DNA of 64,000 nt from contig JAMXBD010000579.1 in assembly GCA_024138025.1 (NCBI GenBank), positions 434,001 to 498,000 of the forward strand, read 5' to 3'. A model generated the notes under the pieces. The model searched no databases, was not told where the DNA came from, and saw only the letters and a program-made list of their open reading frames with translations. Shown piece after piece: positions 59,170 to 64,000 of the stretch. How positions within the stretch are numbered: position 1 is the stretch's first letter; every line of letters starts with the position of its first letter. The position numbers were made by a program, and so were the translations under genes. This stretch comes from Combretum micranthum (Eukaryota > Streptophyta > Magnoliopsida > Myrtales > Combretaceae).

Positions 59170-59860
59170 CTGTTGTTTCCCTTCATTGCACCTATTTGAT
59201 TGTAATGTCAGTAGAAAGAAAGAAAGATAAGAAAAAGAATCACAAGAAAATGACATTTAAAAGATAATGAAAAAGAAGAAGAAGAAGAATAAGGAAGAAA
59301 GAAAGTAGAGCCAGGATTGCTTTCGCAGACATCGAAGAATCACAAGAAAAAGACAAGAACCCACATACATGGAATCATACGAAAAACATAAGAAGTGAAT
59401 GCATATATCGATGTAAAATAAGAAAATATGCTAATCTGACAATATAACTTCATACATTATAAAGACTTAGAAATATATACCTAAGAAGATTACATCCCTT
59501 AGGTCAACATCTCCATTTAATTTAATCTCCATATAATCTTCCATTCTATTTACACCTAAGCCTAGGATCAAGAAATGGGTAGGTTTTATTGTACAATGGA
59601 TGAAACGTTTCATCGTCCCTATCCAGAACCCATCTACCTCTTAAATGACCTTCGGCATCACATATTTATGGTATCACTTTTGCTAAACTAAAGAGTAAAG
59701 GCTAAAAGTTCAGTTGAAAATTCAGTATTATGATGGAAGAGATTAGGAGGAAAAGAAAAGAGAGAGTGAATAGAAGTTCTTTCTTGGGTGAAAAGTAGTT
59801 GGTTCAACCTATGGATTAAGGTGGAAGGCTATTTTAGATCCATAAGGATTCATAATAATG
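59170..59860. other. purine-rich spacer
   Basis: GAAA/GAA-rich stretch at 59212-59320 with 'AAGAATCACAAGAAAA' twice (59238, 59336). No gene; a decayed pol may begin towards the right. Confidence 0.4.
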
Positions 59861-60247
59861 AGTTACTATGGATTTTAGAGGAAAAGTTTCTTCTAGCAAA
59901 ATTCGCTTACAACAATAGCTATTAGGTGATAACACAGATGGCATCTTGTGAAGTGATATATGAGAGCAAGTGTAGATCAACCATCCATTAGGATGAAGTA
60001 AGAGAAAGATAGACAATCAAACATGAATTTTTTCATCGACCATAGACAAATATAAGTTAAAAAGTAAAGAATGTTAGTTATTCATAATCGACAAAGAGTC
60101 ATGCAGATAAAAGATGCAAGCCTTAAATTTCACGTGGGTGGTCACATATTTCTCTAAATGTAAATGATAAAAGGAGCAGCTCGATTTTTGACCAAAGGTA
60201 AATTGAGTTTGTGATATGTTAGACCATTAAAAACTTGAAGGGTAAGC

Positions 60248-62375
60248 CACTACAGAAAACTAGCCTTTAGAGACAGAAAATTTGCGACGGAAAATTTCTG
60301 TCTCTAAAAAAATGAATTAGAGACAGATTTGCGACGGATTTATGATGACATAAATTATGAATAATCTTCTAATTTTATATGCTTTTGCAAGGAATTGCGA
60401 CGGATTACACATTGATTTGCGACGAAAATTTTTCCGTTGCAAATTTGTCTCTGATTTTAGAGGGAAATAAATTATTTTAGCGCCAATTTCTATTTTTTTA
60501 ATTCTGTTGCAAATTTGTCTCTAAACTATAATTATTACATAATGTATATAAATAATTATGTTTAAAATTTATTTTAAATTATACATATCTAATATAATAT
60601 ATATAAATGTGCATTATATAATAAGGACATTTATTATATTTGTTAATTAATTTTATTATATAATAACTATAATATGTATAATCATTTGTTATTTACAACT
60701 ATATATATATTTTATTTATAATATATTTAACATTACATTACATATTTATATATAATAAAGTATAAATTAAAAATAGTACTTAAAACATAAAATTTAATTT
60801 ATATCTTATTATATATTCTTTTACATAATAACTTATATAAAAACTCAAATTATACAACTTAATAAAATAGTGTATAATAATAAATAATATGTTATATGCA
60901 AGTAATATCATAAAATACTAATTAAAAATAAAGTATATTTCAATAATAATATATGTAATAAAATAATTAATATAAAATGTAAACTTAGTATATTTAAACA
61001 TATACAAATATAAAATAAATATATTATATTTTAATAATATATTAATAAAAAATATATATTCATATTATTTATAATTTTTATTATATATTTTTTTGACTAT
61101 TCATATATTTTTAATAAAAAATTTATTATTATATCTTATATAATTTATATTTACATTACAAATATATAAATAATATATTATATTTAATAATATATTAATA
61201 AAAAAATATATATTCATATTTTTATAATTTTTTATTATATATATTATTATGACTATTCATATATTTTTTAATATAAAAAATTTATTATCTATAACTTACA
61301 TATTTATATTTACATATTATATTTTATTTAAATATAATAACATATTTCGGGAAAAAATAATATACTATGTAAAAATATAGTATATTTAAGTAATAAAATA
61401 TGTAATATATATTAATTAGTTAAATATATTTAAATTGGTATTATATATTATATTAATATATAATGAAAAATATATTTTATATTGTTTACATTATATTATA
61501 ATTTATTAAGTGCAACAAAAATGAAATAAAAAAATAAACACATTAATTAAAAATATACAATTTATTATTTAATATAAAAATATTAAAATAACTAAAGTAA
61601 AAAGTATAATTATATTATATATCATTAATATATATATATATATTTTTATATGTATAACCATTATTTATATTTACATAATATATAATATTTTTTAATAATA
61701 ATATCTATTTGGAAAAAAAATTATAATATACTACTGAAAATATATTATATATTTATAATAATATATAATTTAAAATAATTAATAAATGTAAACATTGTAT
61801 ATATTAATATTAATATATTATTTATAAAATATAATGAAAAATCCTTAATAAATTATGTAAAGTGAAATTATAAAATAAAATAAACTATAAAGATATATAA
61901 AATGTTTATAGTTATAATATTGTAAATTATGGTATCTCTTAAATAAACAGTAGTGGAACTTTACTTATGAAGATACGAATGATTTATCGTTTAGTGCTTG
62001 TGAAAACTTCAATTGTTAAGTGTGCTTAGTATGTAGCATTCTATGATGGGTGACCTCCTGGGAAGGATAAAAGAGGCAAATGTATATTTTTTTTTAATAA
62101 TTTGTCTTAGAATCAGAGACAAATTTGGACGGGAATAATTTTATTTAATATTTAATGATATTTAAAAATAATATTATAAAACAGAGACAAATTTGTGACA
62201 GAAATTTCGTAGCAAATTTGCGATGGAAAATAAATCTGTCTCTAAAAGAATTAGCGACGATGATTTTTGAAAAAAAATTTGCAACGGGAAATTCTGTCTC
62301 TGAAAGTCTTTAAGACAGATTTTTTCACTTTCAGAGACAGAATTTTTTGTCTTAAAGCCAAAAGTTCTTGTAGTG
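60248..62375. mobile_element. non-autonomous CACTA (En/Spm) element, 2.1 kb
   Basis: Left end CACTACAGAAAACTAGCC; the right end read inverted is CACTACAAGAACTTTTGGC. The 3-bp target AGC is perfect (60245-60247 and 62376-62378). Subterminal zones carry many copies of 'GAGACAGA' and 'TTTGCGACGG' in both orientations, typical of CACTA transposase binding sites. The middle (60530-61950) is extremely AT-rich and non-coding. It contains a 5S rDNA-like fragment at 62002-62066. Confidence 0.9.
62002..62066 (+). repeat. 5S rDNA-like fragment inside the CACTA element
   Basis: TTGTTAAGTGTGCTTAG and GATGGGTGACCTCCTGGGAA match the plant 5S rRNA gene in order and near-normal spacing, about positions 45-105 of 5S. 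This is the part that holds the internal control region (A box, intermediate element, C box). The 5' third and 3' end of 5S are missing, so it is not a 5S gene. Confidence 0.75.
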
Positions 62376-62802
62376 AGCTTCTGGTAGTTAGCTTCTATCA
62401 CTAGATAATAGGCATTAAGCATTCTGAGCTGTAAGGAGGCAAGCAAATTTTAGAGGATCATTGAAGTAACCCTTAGGTTTACATTACCCCCAAGTATGAA
62501 ATGAGTGTATAGTATCTCCACATTTTACGACTAAAGAAATACACTTATGGTCTTGATTAAATAGTCATAATAGAATAGCCAACGTGAGCCAGCTTGACTT
62601 AGAAGAACATCCTATAAACATTATGCATACACGAAAAGAGATTTTGAGGAGAGGAAAACTTCAAGTATGTTAAGGTTTAATATAGTAATCATTTTGACAG
62701 AGAGATAACTTGGAGCTTAGGGGGATATGAGAAAAAAGTAACTCGAGCTTTTTTACCTTATCAGTTCAATTTCAAAGACGAAATTTCTTTTAAAGGAGAT
62801 GA

Positions 62803-64000
62803 TGAAATACCTCTTAAGATATACTAAAAGAAAGGGCATTTGGTAATTTTTCTTAACTTCCCTTTTTCTTTAAATGACTAGTTAATGCTATGCATTCCTC
62901 TTTGTAAGTGTTTTAGAAGGACACAATGACTTTCCTTCTAAAATCTAAGTTTCTCATGGCCTCTTGACATGGTAAGATAGCTTGCAACCTTTTTGTCAAT
63001 ATTATTTATGAATATATAATGAATTAATAATAGCTCTAAGATACTTTTTGATAGAAAATAGGGATATCAAATGAGACAACAGTTAATGGGTGCGGTAAGG
63101 ATTTACCTTAGATCTTGTAATATCCTGTATATAGATTTCTTACATGTTGAATCTATGTTTATATAGAAATTGATATGAAGCATTTGGGACTTTGATCCCA
63201 TTAAGACAATGAGATTTTTAATTTATGAGAGTTTTAGGGTTGAAAAAAAATCTAATCTTCATCTTGTTACAATTTATTCACAGAATGTTTGTTAAGATAC
63301 CATATACACAATAAGGAAGATGGATCATAAAACCTAAGGATTTCATGAAAAAAAACTAATAATAGGAATAAATCGGGAATGTAATAGGAAATATGATAAA
63401 ATTTTGGAATTTGAATATGTATGAGATGAAAACTAATAAATTTGAACTAAAGATAGACAAAACTATAGGAAAGGAATCGTTAGGATGTAAAGTTGGAAAA
63501 TTAACAAGAAAACTCAAAGTGATCAATAACCTTAATTTTATGAGGGGTATATACAAAAATCATTGACCAACTAATGGAAGAATAGAATAACCAGATATTG
63601 ATAAAACCATCTTCACTGACCACACCTAGTTGACCACCAGTCCAACCATCACTCCTAGGTTGACACTACGCTATGGTCACTTAACTAATAAAGTACTAGA
63701 ACATAGGTAAATTTAAATTATTATGGCTTCAAAATGTCTTCAATTGGATTTATATTGTCCATTTATGGACAAAAAAGTTTTACTTAAATTGAACACTTGG
63801 CAAATTACGCTCAGACTTCCATCAAATTAGATGGTTTAAAAAAAAAATAATTTTTTCATAGGTATATTAGACCCATTTATTAATGCTCTTGGAAAAATAT
63901 CTTCTAGAGGCTGAGTGAACTTAGAGTAATTATTATCTTAATATTGCATATGAGCTTATTTTGCCTAAGTTAAATGAGTTTTGGTTTAAAGATAATAAAT
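62803..64000 (+). repeat. possible 3' LTR of the chromovirus relic
   Basis: After the chromodomain end, 'GACGAAATTTCTTTTAAAGG' resembles the segment before Gypsy 3' LTRs, and TGAAATACCTCTTAAG at 62803 would be the LTR start. No second LTR or end is visible in the window; from about 63000 on I see only AT-rich DNA without genes. Confidence 0.35.

Larger units (their letters stand above)
59861..62802 (+). pseudogene. chromovirus integrase/chromodomain relic, split by a CACTA element
   Basis: Left part (to 60247): FLLAKFAYNNSY then a stop, QMASCEVIYESKCRSTIH and DEVRER, the integrase segment 'L.EFAYNNSY…YGRKCRSP..W.E'. Right part (62376-62802): LPPKYEMSV- and LRLKKYTYGLD-like sequence, EEHPINIMHTRKEILRRGK, and a 'TWEL…DMRKK'-like end around 62707-62740, matching a chromodomain C-terminus. 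Many stops make it an old relic. The CACTA element at 60248-62375 interrupts it cleanly. Confidence 0.65.

Noticed and set aside
59834..60016. Minus-strand open frame of 60 codons
   Set aside because: It is the shadow of the plus-strand integrase relic with FAYNNSY and KCRS motifs.
61990..62070. A functional 5S rRNA gene
   Set aside because: Only the middle of 5S is present, with several changes in the A-box side, and it lies inside a CACTA element.

Overview
The window looks like nuclear DNA of a flowering plant, most likely a eudicot. It is AT-rich, has GT-AG introns and poly-A/poly-T tracts, and is packed with plant transposon families (PIF/Harbinger, Copia, chromovirus Gypsy, CACTA, MITEs). 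There is no operon structure, CRISPR array or bacterial-type gene. I do not name a species. I recognise one host gene; almost everything else is nested transposons.

1-3.9 kb: a decayed two-gene PIF/Harbinger DNA transposon (DDE transposase plus Myb/SANT-like protein). Its 3' terminus lies about 130 bp upstream of the TATA box of the host gene. 4.18-22.7 kb: an ACD6-like ankyrin-repeat/PGG-domain membrane protein gene in three exons, separated by introns of about 6.8 and 10.0 kb. The introns hold MITEs, foldback elements and LTR fragments. A one-base break in a G run lies just before the first membrane segment.

23.3-33.8 kb: an old Copia element on the minus strand. Its gag is split by a 5.7 kb solo LTR related to the LTRs of the next element. 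35.5-57.1 kb: a gag-only, pol-less LTR element on the minus strand (TR-GAG type) with internal tandem repeats. A 14.4 kb Tekay/Del-type chromovirus sits inside it, with a perfect 5-bp target duplication and LTRs of 3.7 and 4.1 kb. The chromovirus has an extra capsid-like ORF before gag and a probable spliceosomal intron at the gag/protease junction. Its pol is broken mostly by one-base homopolymer contractions.

57.5-59.2 kb: a truncated minus-strand Copia relic (protease, gag, PBS, LTR). 59.9-64 kb: a plus-strand chromovirus relic split by a 2.1 kb non-autonomous CACTA element. That CACTA element has a perfect TSD and carries a piece of 5S rDNA covering the internal control region.

The transposons form clear nesting layers: solo LTR in Copia, chromovirus in the gag-only element, CACTA in a chromovirus relic. 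The items most worth a second look are the gag/protease intron and extra ORF of the chromovirus, the 5S promoter fragment in the CACTA element, the repeat array of the gag-only element, and the pattern of homopolymer contractions, which may reflect assembly error.
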